Assembly: GCA_021464415.1 (NCBI GenBank)
Contig: CM038467.1
Span: 24,646,011 to 24,710,010 of the forward strand
DNA from: Lonicera japonica
Lineage: Eukaryota > Streptophyta > Magnoliopsida > Dipsacales > Caprifoliaceae
Direction: 5' to 3'
Length of the DNA: 64,000 nt
Shown here: positions 63,391 through 64,000 of the stretch, in pieces
Layout of the letters: every line of letters begins with the position of its first letter
Numbering within the stretch: position 1 is the stretch's first letter
The notes under the pieces: model-generated
Database searches by the model: none
What the model was told of the DNA's origin: nothing
What the model saw: only the letters and a program-made list of their open reading frames with translations
Made by a program: the position numbers and the translations under genes

Positions 63391-64000
63391 TAATTGTCTC
63401 AAATAAATTCAAAACTACTTTTCTGCAGGTGGTCGATTTCCATCAGACTGTAGAAGTGAACGGAATCCGCTTCTGGTGTTACACTGCTGGCCATGTCCTT
63501 GGTGCGGCCATGTTCATGGTTGACATAGCCGGTGTTCGAGTCCTATACACTGGAGACTATTCACGCGAAGAAGACCGGCATCTTCGTGCTGCTGAGCTCC
63601 CACAATTCTCCCCTGATATATGCATCATTGAATCCACTTACGGTGTTCAACTCCATCAATCTAGAACCATTAGAGAAAAACGCTTCACTGATGTAATTCA
63701 CAATACTGTCTCTCAAGGTGGTCGTGTTCTAATTCCCGCTTATGCCCTTGGCCGTGCACAAGAACTCCTCTTGATACTCGACGAGTATTGGTCAAACCAC
63801 CCCGAGCTCCACAACATCCCTATATACTACGCTTCTCCCCTTGCAAAACGCTTGCATGGCCGTTTACCAAACCTACATAAACTCGATGAATGAGAGGATC
63901 CGAAACCAATTCGCCGACTCGAACCCGTTCGATTTTCGCCACATATCACCATTGAAGAGTATCGAAAATTTCAAGGACGTGGGTCCATCAGTGGTGATGG

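Larger units (their letters stand above)
60367..64000 (+). pseudogene. CPSF73-I: CPSF73-I copy 2, frameshifted and cut off by the window end
   Basis: Exons match copy 1 one for one: 60367-60519, 60760-60857, 62048-62093, 62168-62317, 63429 onward; the leader exon starts at 60298. All splice sites are intact. Over the first 290 residues it differs from copy 1 at only seven positions (P19A, I50V, S121T, F136Y, I151V, L157V, F254Y). One extra C at about 63851 (aaacgCttgcatgg against aaacgttgcatgg) shifts the frame after Arg290, giving 13 foreign residues and TGA at 63891-63893. The DNA beyond stays nearly identical to copy 1. A product of 303 residues would lack most of the beta-CASP part, H409, H431 and the C-terminal domain, so it could not cut RNA. 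A sequencing error at this one base is the alternative. The 3' end lies outside the window. Confidence 0.88.

Overview
This is nuclear DNA of a flowering plant, most likely a eudicot. It is AT-rich, has GT-AG introns, encodes chloroplast- and mitochondrion-targeted proteins, and carries plant-type gene families (bifunctional TH1, SnRK2 kinase, MLO, MORF/RIP, TMN/EMP70) embedded in typical plant mobile elements (Stowaway and other MITEs, LINE 3' ends, tRNA-derived SINEs, small LTR-like repeats). The species cannot be fixed from the window alone. There is no bacterial-style operon or CRISPR content. Gene models were built by hand from splice signals, reading phase and remembered family alignments; the lengths match the usual lengths of the families.

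Layout. (1) 245-8027 (+): TH1, a two-domain thiamine enzyme in 10 exons. (2) 9271-14362 (-): subclass I SnRK2 protein kinase in 9 exons, convergent with TH1 and with one GC-AG intron. (3) 14363-18109: gene-poor, with a long TIR element. (4) 18110-24931 (+): TMN1-like transmembrane nine protein in 12 exons, with an 18-nt microexon and a GC-rich-ended element in intron 3. (5) 28197-28634 (+): intronless chloroplast ferredoxin. (6) 30610-36098 (-): clade I MLO (MLO4/11-like) in 15 exons. It has a threefold in-frame 66-bp duplication of an intron/exon junction and a duplicated start-codon region that creates a uORF. (7) 36099-41843: gene desert with MITEs. (8) 41844-45103 (+): MORF8/RIP1-like organellar RNA editing factor. 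(9) 48830-48903 (+): tRNA-Arg(TCG), immediately followed by CPSF73-I (50688-54877, +), the nuclear pre-mRNA 3'-end endonuclease. (10) 59391-64000 (+): a second copy of the tRNA + CPSF73-I segment. Its tRNA is degenerate and its CPSF73 frame is broken by one extra base; it runs off the window end.

The genes are unrelated housekeeping or signalling genes and do not form a pathway cluster. The parts most worth a second look are the MLO junction repeat and uORF, the tandem tRNA/CPSF73-I duplication with copy-specific LINE and MITE insertions, the alternative 3' end of MORF8, and a complex tandem repeat at 58.4-58.9 kb.
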